Source of the DNA: Meloidogyne chitwoodi
Lineage: Eukaryota; Nematoda; Chromadorea; Rhabditida; Meloidogynidae
Assembly: GCA_015183035.1 (NCBI GenBank)
Contig: JACZZP010000004.1
Location: 2,542,001 to 2,606,000 of the forward strand
DNA: 64,000 bases
Direction of reading: 5' to 3'
Shown in pieces: positions 38,894-50,193 of this stretch. The translations under genes were made by a program, and so were the position numbers. A model generated the notes under the pieces. The model searched no databases and was not told the DNA's origin. It worked only from the letters and a program-made list of their open reading frames with translations. Every line of letters begins with the position of its first letter. Within the stretch, counting starts at the first letter, position 1.

Positions 38894-41499
38894 ATGACAA
38901 CATTTCATCATCAAAATATTAATTCTTCTTTTTCTTCTTCTCAAATTTCTTCTTCTTCTTCCTCATCTTTTTTTTCACCACCAATTTTTTGTCTTAAACT
39001 TTTATTTGAACGAATATCTTCACCTTGGGAATATAATTTTGAACAAATTAAATTTATTAATGTTCGTTTTTTGCCTTCTTCTTCTTCTACTTTTAGTAAT
39101 ATTAATTGCTCAAATTATTCTTCATTTAATTCTCATCAAATACGTGTTGGAAGTGGTCATCTTTTTTTTATTAGAGGAAATAATAAAAATAATAAAGGTG
39201 AAGGACCCGCCGTCGGATTCTTTTTAGATTTTGAAGCAAAAAGTGGTGATAATGAACAACAAAAAAATAATAATAATCAAAAAATTTGGAAAGGAAGATT
39301 TCAATTAATTAATGAAAATAATGAGGTTTTATTTTTAAAAAAAAAATAAATAGAAAACAAAAAATTTAAGAAAATTCATCAATTTGCTTGTCCACTACAA
39401 CAACAACAAAATAATTTAAATAATGATAGTTTAATATTACAAGCACATTTTTTAGCAAGTATTGTTGAAATACAACAAAGAAAAACTGAAAATTTAATTT
39501 CAATAAATAAAGGAATTGAAAAACAAGCACAAACTGATAATAATACAAATATTAATTTAGTTGAACGTGGAATTCAAACAAATAAAGAATTGGTATTATT
39601 TTTATTAAAAAAAAAATATTTTTAAATAATAAAAAAAAAATTTTTTTTTGACATTTGAAAAAATATTTGAAACAAAACAACAAAATGATGATCCTATAAA
39701 AACAACAACAACAATTCTTCAAAATAATAATAATAAACAAAGACAAAAAGATAAAAAATTAATTAAATTACTTTTAATTCTTTTATTAAAAGCAAAAAAT
39801 GATCAAAAAATACAAAAACAACATTCTTCTTCTTCAATAACAAAATCAACAATTACAGAATGTTCATTACCTCCTTATAGTGATCATTTATTTAATAAAT
39901 TAACAAAAAATAATAAAATACAAATTGGACATTTTAGATCTCAAATTGGTTAAATTTAAAATTCCTTTAAAAAAAAAAAATTTTTTTTTTAAAAAGGTTA
40001 TCTTTCTTCTGTACATCGAACATTTGTACAAGATAAAAAAATAAATTATCAACAAAAAAGAGAAGAAAATAATAAAAATATTAAAAAAAAATTAAAAACA
40101 ATAAGAGAAGAAGAACAAAAAATAAAACTTGATTATTCATCTCCAATATCATCATCAGGATTACAATCTATAGCTACAAGTCCAAAAGAAATTGAACAAA
40201 ATAATAATACAATGAGAGAATTAAATTTAAAAACAAAATTTTCAAGGTTTTTTATTAAAATATTTTTTTAACTATAAGGAAATTTTATAAGTTTTATAAT
40301 TAAAGTTCTCTGGCTCGGTGGTAGAGTCTTTGATTTTTGTGAGCGAAGCTCACAAATAATAAGAAAGGGGGTGAAGGTTCGATTCCTGCCAGTGAAAAAA
40401 TTTTTATTTTGTACTCTTTTAGAGCATTTTGAAGATTTTATTTTTGAATTTTTAGATTCATTAAAAAAATAATTTTAATTAAATTATTTTTCACAGAAAT
40501 AAAAATGAAAAATTTGTTCCTTTCAACAACATAGAAATTACTAGAAGAAATGCTGATTATTTTGAACAAATTTTAACCAAAAAAACAACATTTTTGAACA
40601 AAGTATTCTCTTTTTTAAATAATTTTAATTATAAAATTAAATTTTTAAGGAAAATCAAAATTCATCTTCTCGACGATCATCATCTTCAACAATAAATAGA
40701 CAAAATACAAAGGATGAAAAAAATAATAAAACATCAACAACAACAAAGTCTTCTTCTTCATCTTCTACTACTAATAATTCTTCAAAATCTGATGAAAATA
40801 GTAGTGTAAATTCTAATACTAAAGGTCTTTTTTTAAAAAATAAACAAATTAATTTTATTTTTATAAAAATACAGACAAACGTTCTGTTATTTCTTCGACT
40901 TCTCAACTTTCTTCTGTCAAAAATTCAACTTCAACAACAAAATCATCTTCTACAAATAAAACAAAAAAATCATCTGAATCAACAAAAAATAAAAAAATTA
41001 TTTCAAATTCTGACAGTGATGAAAGTACTGACAAAAAAAGCAATAAAAGTTCAAAAACAAGTAGTAAAAGTGCGACAACAGAGAAAAGCAGGTCATCAAT
41101 CTCTGGTGGTGAGAATTAAACTTTTTTAAAGTAACACTTTTATAATACGAAGAATTCCTAATTTTTTTAATATTAAAGGTCAAAGGTTCGAACCCGATTG
41201 GCGCCAAACATTTTAATTTTAAAGAAATTTCGTAGAAAATTATCATAAACGTTAGATAACCCATTAAATGAATTTAACCTTTTTTCTAAGATTTAAAATT
41301 AAAAAATACCCCTTGACATTCCAAAGGTATTGGCTCTTCTTCAGTGAGTACAGCTTCGTCAGTTCCTGTTGAAATTGTTTCAGCAAATTCCAATCGTTCT
41401 TCAACACTTGATTCTGACAAAACATTAAAAGAAGAAACATCATCATCAACTTCTAAAAGATTTCTAAATTCAAAAAAACAAGTTCTTAGAGATTTGTAA
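38894..41499 (+). CDS. Unrecognised Ser/Asn/Lys-rich protein with a folded-looking N-terminal part
   Basis: Start ATG at 38894 (MTTFHHQNINSSFSSSQISS). Residues about 35-150 look globular: FCLKLLFERISSPWEYNFEQ, IRVGSGHLFFIRGNN, PAVGFFLDFEAKS, and IWKGRFQLINENNEKIHQF. A predicted helical part follows (HFLASIVEIQQRKTENLISI). Later exons include SDHLFNKLTKNNKIQIGHFR, GYLSSVHRTFVQDKKINYQQ and a basic coiled-coil-like stretch. The final third is almost entirely Ser/Thr/Lys (TTTKSSSSSSSTTNNSSKSD), ending KKQVLRDL. The order of a globular head, coiled coil and disordered tail recalls centriolar or cytoskeletal scaffold proteins, but I recognise no family. The splice near 39590-39650 is not resolved. 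Two tRNA-like elements sit in its introns. Confidence 0.6.
40305..40394 (+). other. tRNA-like element with an inserted hairpin
   Basis: Ends CTCTGGC and GCCAGTG can pair at six of seven positions like an acceptor stem. A GGTGGTAGAGTC A-box-like stretch and a GGTTCGATTCC B-box lie at tRNA order, and the T stem pairs at four of five positions. Where the anticodon arm should be there is a perfect 9-bp hairpin (TTTGTGAGC, loop GAA, GCTCACAAA; 40336-40356). It lies in an intron of the Ser/Asn-rich gene. Probably a tRNA-derived pseudogene. Confidence 0.4.
41098..41211 (+). other. Degenerate tRNA-related remnant
   Basis: A B-box core GGTTCGAACCC (41185-41195) within GTCAAAGGTTCGA, which also occurs in the repeat at 36175-36310 (minus strand). 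A weak CTCTGGTGGTGAGAATT stretch upstream may be an A-box remnant. Intronic. Confidence 0.3.
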
Positions 41500-41918
41500 G
41501 CATTTTAAAAGAATAAATATTAAAAGGTAAAATTACCAAAAATAATAAAAAAACATTTTTAAAATCTTTTTTTATAACCCAATGAATTGCAGAAATATAT
41601 ATACAAATATGTATATATATATAAAAAAGAACACGTTTGTATATACAAATTAAAAAAAAATAATCAATATAAAGATCGGATTTGTTTTAAATATCAGAAA
41701 ATGTCTTGATGTTTTTCCATAAAAAAGCTTATAAAAACACAAAAATTTAAATGTCTAAAATTTTGCTTACAAGTTTTGGATTAAAGATTATAATTAAATC
41801 CGAACTTTTTTTTTAAAATATAATCACAAATCAATTGCTACGTGATTCTTCTGTTTTATTTTCTCCAATCAAAGCATAAAAATGGTCACAAAATATTTTT
41901 AGAAAAAAATATTTTTTT
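41500..41918. other. Short intergenic region between convergent genes
   Basis: About 420 bp; contains an (AT)n-rich patch near 41600-41630. Nothing else supported. Confidence 0.5.
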
Positions 41919-43821
41919 TTAATATTGTCTTGGTCGTTTCCTGGGTGGCTGATTTAGAATTATTGGAGGTGTTTGCTAAAAATTTTTTTTAATATTTCTA
42001 AAAGTTAATTAAAAAAACCTGTGTTGCCAAAGCTTTAAAAACTTGTTCAAGTAACGGAGGATGTTCTTTTACTAACACTTTCCAACCTTCAGTTTCCATT
42101 ACCTTAAAAAAAAGTTTATAAAATAGATAAAAACAATATTTAAATTTAAAAAAACCTCATTAGCATGTAAATTAATAAATTCAGTCGATTGTGTTTTTAA
42201 ATGTTCAGCTGAATGTAAATCTGCCAAAATAAGAGTTTCACAAGCAGATTCATTAGTTAATGAAAGACATAATGATTGTTCACACATAACTTTAAGTCTT
42301 TCCAATTGATATTTGTCAGCAGCTGCTAAAAGTTCATCAGCCATTCTTTCAAGATTTGGAGCACTTCCAGTATACCTCAAAAGAAACAAATTTCTTTATT
42401 AAAAATTTTATTTTTATTTCCCTTTGGATTAATTTTAAAAAAATACATAAATCGAAGCATTTCTCTGAGAACTTCAGAGTCGATATCTTCAATATTTACA
42501 CGATCACTAAGTGACTCAGCCATTCCATGTTCAAACATTGCAGCAAAAACAGGTGAACGACTGGCAAGTATTGCTTTATGTACCTATAAATGTAAAAAAT
42601 TTTTTTCCTAAAATTTATAAAAAAAACCTGAAATTCCCTACTTCCAGAACAGAGAGTACAATCAGCAAATAAACTCTTCTCAAAAAGATTACTCATATCT
42701 TCAGAAAGGCGACAAGGAGGTACTCGAAATTGCATCATATTACTTTGTCCGGTTACATTAATCTTTATTAAAAAAATAAAAAACTTTTTAAAAAAAATTA
42801 ACCGTATCAGCAACAACAGAAACTTCACAAAAAATAGTCAAACGATCTTCAGGCAAAAGTCCATTTTGTTCATCAAGTAAAAAATCTCGACGAATAAATT
42901 TTTTAAATCCCCAATCTTTGCCTTGCACAAAACGATAGGCACGTTGGGATTCTTAAAAATTAAAAAAAAAAAAGAGAAATTTAAATTTTAAAAACAAACA
43001 AACCCATAGCTTTAGTTTCCTCTCTTTTTGCATTTAAAATTGAAAATTTAAATTTTGCCCTAACTTCAGTTTTGTTGCATTGAACAAGCAATAAATACAA
43101 TGATAAATAATCTTTTGATTCTTCATCTAAACCTTTTGGATTTATTCGTAAACACCATTTAAGTTTGTCATTTGGGCCAGCACTGAAAATTGATTTCCTT
43201 CCTAACAATTCAAATTTTTAACAAACCTAAATGTCGAAGATTTTAGAACTTCACCCATTTCTTCACGACAAAAAGAGAAATTATTTATCTAAAATTATTA
43301 AAATATTATTTCTCAAAATTAAAAAAAAAACCGTCCACATGTAGTTAAATTTGACAACTTTAACTTGTGTATTACACCAATTTTCAGCTATAGGCAAAAC
43401 TCCACCCAAATCCATTGGCATTGTCGAAGATGCTGAAGAAGAACCAGCAGCAATTCCAATACCAAGAAGTGGAGAAATTGAACGTTGTTGTTGATATTGT
43501 GAAGAACCAACAACATTATTATGTCCAATACTTCCCGAGGGACAATTATTGTTGTTATTTGGGGCAATATTATATCCTGGACCATCAGTTACCTTTTTAA
43601 AAAAAAAATTAGAGAATAAACAACAAAACAAAGTCAAGAATGACATTGGTGGTTACATTCTTAAATAATTTTATCAAAAAGATGATTACCTTAAGGTAAA
43701 AACTAAAAATTTTCCCAAATCATTAACAACAGAATTAAAAAATTGTTGCACTCCTATTTTCATCAAACCCTTAAAAACAAAAATAAACCATTTCATCTTG
43801 AGCAGCGCCATCCACGTCCAT
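41919..43821 (-). CDS. spop-1: SPOP: MATH-BTB substrate adaptor of CUL3 ubiquitin ligase
   Basis: Substrate-recognition adaptor: the MATH domain binds Ser-rich degrons, the BTB/3-box binds cullin-3, and the C-terminus drives oligomerisation and nuclear localisation. The MATH domain ([86 protein letters not shown]) is nearly identical to human SPOP, with the substrate-groove Tyr, Trp and Phe residues kept. The BTB part is [60 protein letters not shown] and [16 protein letters not shown]. The C-terminus is PPRKRPRQY, the basic nuclear signal. The N-terminal extension of about 85 residues is Asn/Ser/Gln-rich (QQQRSISPL), longer than in vertebrates. The start at 43821 ([11 protein letters not shown]) joined to VTDGPGYN by a phase-0 intron is plausible, not certain. 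Confidence 0.92.
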
Positions 43822-45953
43822 TTTTTGGATTTTCTTCTTTTTTTAAAGTTTAAAAAGCCAAAAAATATTGAAATAAAAATAAAATACAATAAAATATATA
43901 TTTATAATTCTTAAAAGATAAAATTTTAATTTCAAAAGATTTAAAAAAACTAAAACGTGTGTGAATAAAATTAACAAATCCATTTCTTTAATTAAAGTAC
44001 ACAAAAAAGGATCATTTGAGTATGGGACGGTTGAACGCGGGAGGGAAAAAATTTCAAAATTTCATAAATGACCAAAACAAAATTTTTAATGAATTTTTAG
44101 TAAATTGCTTTCAATTCAAAAAAAAAATTTTTATAAATATCATGACTTTTCTTTTCAAACATTAATGCATTTACCCTACACTCCCCCACTGTGAAAAATA
44201 AAAAATAAACTATTTGCTACTCTCTTTTCTCTCTTTTCTTATTCACAAAAAAGCAAATGAAAATAATATATTTAGAAGAAGAGGAAAAAATAAGGTGGTA
44301 TGTAGTGGTGGTGGTGGTTGTAAGGGTGACAAAATGTGCTCATCCAATTCATTCTTTTATGCTTTGTCTCGCTCTCTCTCTCTTTACACAAAACATAATA
44401 TATATTCCTCTTTTATATCCTCCTTATTTCTTCCTCCTAAATTTTTTTTATTTTCTTCTTCATTTTTCACCCATATATGTATTTTGTCGTTTTGTTATTT
44501 GTTGTTATATTGCTCTGGCCCAGTCAAATTTTTTCTTCTGCATTTTCTACTTAAAACCCAAAAGTAGAGAGAGAGAGAGTGTGTATTAAGACAAACATTC
44601 AAAAAAATCTTTTTTCTTCCTACCACCACGACACATAATATATGAAAAAAAAAAAGGCAATAATGATTGGATGCAATTTCATTGAGAAAAGGAGGATAAA
44701 ATGTCCCCAGGTTAGCGAAAAAAAAGTGAGATTCCACTCAACAAAAATTTGAGAATATATATAAAGATATTAAATATATGAATGGTTTATGTTAGAAAAC
44801 GGGAGAGTATTTAGAAAAAAAAAATAACTGGAAAATATTCTAGAATTAAAAAGATCTTTGATAATTTCAATTTTTACCTAAATGACATTTTTAATTTTAT
44901 TGGCATTCTGTTTAAATGACAATTAAGTCTGAAAGCAATGAACAAAAAACATAAGAAAATAGAAAAGACAACATAAAAAGTAGTGGTAAAAACCAGTGAA
45001 GGTTAAAAAGCGGATGTGTGTATTTTTCCTCTCTCATTGTTGCACAGATATATACTACACACAAGTGGTTAGTTAAGTCTTTTCATTTTGTCTACACTTG
45101 CTAAAAATTCTAGTAATTGTGCCTTTCATCTCATCTCCTGTTCCAAATTTTTTATTTTATCGGAATAACAAAATGCTTCCGCGTTGTTTTTCCTCATTTT
45201 CATCGTACTTATTTGGGGTAAAATGGTGAAATGAAGTAAAAAAAACCGAAAAATATAACGAAAAAAATAAATTGTCGGTCGTCAGTTAAAAATCTCAAAC
45301 AAAAAAAAGAAAAAGAGCAGAAAAGAAAGAAATAGAATGTTAAGTTATACACACATACAAATATCTTACAAAATCAACACCCTCATTATTATTGACATTA
45401 GAGTCCTGTTATAATAGAAAATGTTAATACTTGGCAAATTTAATCTTAGTTTTTAGTTAAAAAAAAAAAAGAATTAAGAAAAAGAATTTTCATTTGTATG
45501 TTAATATTTTCCCTAAAGTAGCAGTAAAAAAAGTGACGACCTTTTTTAAGAAAATAAATGAGGAAAAGAATGAATGAATATATTCAAAAGCATATATAAA
45601 GTGAAAACTACATTTTAAAAATTATTCTATAAAAGGAAAAAAGAAGAAAGCTAAGAAATAAAGAAGAAGAAAAAAAGCTTTGAGACTTGTTAGATTAAAA
45701 TATGTATTTTGGCATTAAAAAATAAAGTATAGGTGTTAGTGTATAGAATTAAATATATACATATAAGAATTATTCTACAATTTTCTCTTAGATTTATTTT
45801 ATGGAAAAAACCATAAGGAAATTGAAAATGTCAAGGAAAAAAGCCTTACCTAAAATTAATATTCCCACTACTCCCTCCCTTTTAAAAAAAATTAAACCTT
45901 TAAAAGGACGTCCTATTAGAATATATAAAATCTCTCTCTCTTTTTATTGTCAT
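43822..45953. other. Intergenic, upstream of the SPOP gene
   Basis: About 2.1 kb. Holds a GTGGTGGTGGTGG microsatellite near 44305, CTCTCTCTCT/GAGAGAGA runs near 44370 and 44565, and (TA)-rich patches. Open frames here lack domain or splice support. Nothing else supported. Confidence 0.5.
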
Positions 45954-48483
45954 TCATTCATTCCATCCTTCTCCTCCTCCTTCATCATCACCCATACGTA
46001 TAGAATGAATTAATTCAGCTGCAGAATAAAACATTCCAATAATACATGTTCCAATGCCTCCAACTATTACCTTTTTTTTAAAGAAAGAAATGAAAGAAAA
46101 AATATAAAAAAAATAAAATAAAAAAACCATTTTATCGAATCGTCTTTCAGAAGGAGTAAGTTTACTTCCACGAAGACACAGGTGAAAATATGCCGGCCAA
46201 ATAAAACTTAGAACAGTCCTTTTAAAAAAAAATAAATAAAACACATTAATTTTTCTTAATAACAAAAAATTTTTAATTAATTAATTAAAAAATAAAAATT
46301 ATTTATGTATTATTATAATACCCTGTAAAATTTCCAATAAGTCCCATAAGCTGAAAAAAAAAATTAAATACATAAATTAAAAAAAGTTTCTAATAAATTC
46401 GAAATTTTCTTCTTTCTTTAAAAAAAATGTTCTACAATTTTAAATTATCAAAAATTTAAAATTAAAAAAAAAACCTCAACAAGATAAGGAACAGTTAAAG
46501 CCATCCATAATGTCCAAAGTATTAAAACAACACGTAAAGAAAGAGCTAGAAAAATAAATAAATAATTAAAAAAAAAAAAAATACCCCATTCTCTTAATCT
46601 TTTATCATTTCCATAACAAACAGGAAAAGGAGAAACATCAATTCCATTAAAAAAATTTTCTCCAATTAATTGAACAATTGCATAAAAAGGAAGTGGATAA
46701 GAAAGTAATGCTTTTGTAACAAGGCAAAGATTTACAAGAACCTTTTTTTTTAAAAAAAATAAAAAAAAAGTTCTTTCTTAATTTATAAAAAAACCTTAAA
46801 AGCTTGATCTGGAAGTGAATTTGAAATTTCTTTTTGTGTAAATTCTGAGAATGTTAAAAAACCAATTAAACCAAAAAGAGCTTTAAATATTGCTGCCTTT
46901 AATAAATAAATAAATTAAAAAAATAAATTTAAATAAACCGCAATATGTGAAAATGCCAACATTTGTTTAAATTTAGAACGTTCCTTTCAAAGAGGAAAAA
47001 AATATTAAAAAAAAAAAACAATTTAAAAAACCTGCATAGATCCCTCCAGAGAAGGTAAAAAAATATGTGAAGTATATCCAAAAACAACAACTCCAATAAT
47101 TGTTGGAAATAAACGAAAATCAGGGATCAACACAAGTGAAGAAAAATGCCAAGATGAAAACTTTAAAAAATAAATTAAATTTTAAAAAAAAATGAAAATA
47201 TACTTGACTGAAACAATAAAGCACCTAAATTTATTAAAAATTTGTTTAAAAAATTGTCTCTTTTTTATTACCATTATAGCATTAATAATTAAATGAGAAA
47301 TGGCATTTGCAAAGGATAAATTTGAAACAACACGTAAATCATCAAGAAAAGCAGTTCCTAAAAGAGGTAAAGTTGTTAGCATCATCCAAGCTTGTCTATC
47401 TTAAAATAAATAAATTTAATAAAAAATTAAAAAAAAAAACAAATTTTTTACCAACTCCCGGAAAACATCCTTGAAGCAAATCGCCTGCTAGTACAATATA
47501 AAGAATACATCTATTTATTTAATTAATTTAAAATTATTTTTCCTCTTGTTGACTCACGTGCTAGCTAATTCTGTCTTTAAAAAAAGAAAAAAAAATTTTT
47601 TTTTTAACATTTATACCAATTGCGCTGCCAAAACAAATTTTCCCATTCCTGGGCGAACTGCTTCAGCAACTTCTCGATAACTTTAAGCAAAAAAAACAAC
47701 TAAATAAAAGTTAAAAAAACCTTCTACGAATTCTTTTACGTTCACCATTTATTTCTTCAGCATTTTCCTCATAAAGACATTCAATTAGTGCTAATCCTGT
47801 TCGGTAACAAATCCAAGAAACACCAATCTAAATTATTTAAAAATATTTAAAAAAAATATATTAAAAAAAAAAAACAAACCAATGCACCAATAGCACACCA
47901 ACCACCAACTTTAAATAAATTTAAAAATAAAAAATTATTAAAAAAATTTTTTTTTTTAACCTTTAACAGCAAATGGTAATCCAACAATGAACATACCTCA
48001 AAAAAATAAAATTCACTCACACATTTATTCATCAATTTTTTTCTGATAAAATATTTTTTTGTTACCTTGAATTGCATTTGTAATATTCCTAAAAAAAATT
48101 TAAAATTTAAAAATATAAAAATTTCATACCAAGCAGCCTGTAATGATGTAATTAATTTATTATTACTCCCAGAATGATGTTGTCCAAGTTCTCCATAATC
48201 TGACAAACTATTATTATCACCGCTCGCATTTTTATTATTAAATTTTGACGACAAATTTTGAAGTTCAAATTCTCCATCATTATCATCATCACCAATAACT
48301 TCTTGAATTTCTGTTGGTTGAAAATTAACTGTAGACAAATTATTTTGGTATGAATAAGAAGATCCAGAATCAAATGATGCCTTAAAGAAAAAAAATTTTT
48401 TTTCAAATTAGAAAAAAAATAAATACAATAAATAAATTTTGGTTTGTCCATTCTTGCAAATTTTGCAATCGACGAGCAGCCAT
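45954..48483 (-). CDS. unc-47: UNC-47 vesicular GABA transporter (SLC32A1/VGAT)
   Basis: Loads GABA (and glycine in vertebrates) into synaptic vesicles using the proton gradient; AAAP family. Start at 48483 (MAARRLQNLQEWTNQNLF). The cytosolic N-terminal about 100 residues are acidic and disordered (EVIGDDDNDGEFELQNL). The transporter core follows: AAWNITNAIQGMFIVGLPFA (span 1, family signature), YRTGLALIECLYEENAEEIN, CILYIVLAGDLLQGCFPG, LRVVSNLSFANAISHLIINA, GVVVFGYTSHIFLPSLEGSM, HIAAAIFKALFGLIGFLTF, VTKALLSYPLPFYAIVQLIG, and the last spans with FTGTVLSFIWPAYFHL and VGGIGTCIIGMFYSAAELIH. The order matches UNC-47 over the whole length. It is transcribed away from the micro-protein gene at 49014, with 530 bp between starts. 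Confidence 0.92.
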
Positions 48484-49013
48484 CTAAAAAAAAAACAAAT
48501 AAAATGTTATATAAAATTGTTAAAAAAAAATAAAAGAGAAAGAAAATTAAAAAAATGCCATAACCAAAAAATTAATATAATCCTTTTTAAAGGAGGAGAG
48601 GTTAAGCAAATATTTTTTTTTAAATTGTTTTTTTTTTCCTTTTCATTCTTTTATTTTTATTTAACCCTTCTTTCACATTTTTTCAAATAATAATAATAAA
48701 TTGGCAGTAAATACAATGGAAAAAAATAAAAGGAAAAAAAATTAAAAAAAAATCTTTATTTTAAAATATTAAAAAATTTACTTTTTTTCTAGCCACGAAA
48801 AAAAAGAAAAATTTTTTCCCATTTACCCTCAACTTTGCGCCTTAAAAGTATATAAAAGAAAAATTAAAACTTTATCATTTTTAACTAATAAAACTTTTCT
48901 TTTTTTCTCTCTGCTGTGAACTCTCTCCCTCTTCAATCAAACAACACAAATCTCAACAACATCATCGGAATCAAACAAAACAACAACAACAACAACAACG
49001 AGAGACAATAAAA
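48484..49013. promoter_or_regulatory. Shared upstream region of unc-47 and the micro-protein gene
   Basis: 530 bp between divergent start codons. The right part holds a TATA box (48849-48858) and a leader with CAACAACAAC repeats just before 49014. In C. elegans unc-47 is activated by the homeodomain protein UNC-30; I did not identify a certain UNC-30 site by eye. Confidence 0.4.
48849..48858 (+). promoter_or_regulatory. TATA box
   Basis: TATATAAAAG, 155 bp before the ATG at 49014, followed by a TTTTTTCTCTCTGCTGTGAA initiator-like pyrimidine stretch. Same decamer and similar distance as at 37696. Confidence 0.55.
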
Positions 49014-49245
49014 ATGGCCTCAATAATTGTTCTGTTCATCTCTATCATCTATTTATTGTAAACTTTTTAAATTTATATTTATTTTTTTTTTTAAATTTAA
49101 TTTAAAAAAAAGGTTCTCCATTGCTGGTACAATGCTCTATTGTTGTGCTAAAAAGGGTGGCGGCAAGAAAAAGCGAGAAAGAGAGGAAATCACCTTGGAA
49201 GAAAGGAAGGAGCTGACTGTGGAAGTGGACGACAAAAAACACTGA
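49014..49245 (+). CDS. Small single-span membrane protein, about 58 residues, family not recognised
   Basis: Two exons (49014-49058 or so, and about 49112-49245) with a short intron give MASIIVLFISIIYLLFSIAG, then TMLYCCAKKGGGKKKREREE and ITLEERKELTVEVDDKKH. Residues 2-26 are one strongly hydrophobic segment (signal anchor or cleavable signal). A palmitoylation-like CC and a Lys/Arg-rich stretch follow, then a charged tail. The positive charge after the span predicts a cytosolic C-terminus. The exon sequence is clearly GC-richer than its flanks and a TATA box precedes it, supporting a real, probably strongly or tissue-specifically expressed gene. No function is proposed. Confidence 0.65.
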
Positions 49246-50193
49246 GAGAGAGCCATACAATAAATCAAAAAAAAAGAAAGAGAAGGAGGATATACATATA
49301 AAAATGTTTAAAAAAATAATATATCTAATAATAATTATTCAAAAATATCCTCTCAAATCTTTTTTTTTAGATAAAATATTGTAATATATAAATTTGTTAA
49401 TTAATATATATTTTTGTTTGTTTGTACCTCAATATAAATTATTTGTGTTATTTCCTTTTTTGTTGTGTAAAAAATTAAAAAACAAAAATTTTTTTTTAAT
49501 TTTCCCTTAAGAACCAAGTTAGTCATTTATTTATTGTTTAAAAATTCCTTCCTTTCTAAGCTTCCTCAATTTTTAATAAAAAATATACACACAAAAGTCG
49601 TGTCCCGTCACTTATATATTTGGAAAAAAAAAAGAATATATTTTGTTTGGTGTAATTAAGGAAAGAATGCAAACTGGCAATTTATCTTGTAGAAAAAAAA
49701 AGAAAAACAATTTTTAAAGTTTGATTGACAAGAGAAAAAAAATTCTAGAAAAAAATAAAATTTTATGACCAACCAACCAAACTTCCCTTAAAGATGATGC
49801 TATTGATGGCGTTTATCTTGACAAATAAATAATAAACAACAAGTCTTTAACTCAAAAAAAAAATCCGCAAAAATTTCTCCTAAAATTATAAACCTAAAAA
49901 AAATGCGCAATTTTGGGCTTTGTCCATTGGGACATTGGAGATGGGCGGGGGGATAGTTTTTAAAAAAGGCAAACAAAAGTAGCTTAAAAAAAAGATCTAA
50001 ATTACCCCTCTATTGTCATCGCTGTCAAAAAACAAGAAAAAGAAGCTAAAATATAAATTAAAAAAAAAGGCTCAAGGAAAAGTTAACTCCCCCCAACTTT
50101 TTAGAATTTTTTCATTCCAAAAATTATAATATAAAAATTGAAAAATATTTTTTTCCTCTCATTTTCTCTTAAAAAGTTTAAAAAAAAAGAAGA
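49246..50193. other. Intergenic, upstream of flp-12
   Basis: About 950 bp, AT-rich, with a small GC-richer patch near 49905-49955 (gggacattggagatgggcgg). No coding feature supported. Confidence 0.5.

Noticed and set aside
44214..44737. Open frames on both strands upstream of SPOP
   Set aside because: Low-complexity Ser/Leu/Phe sequence over microsatellites; no splice or domain support.
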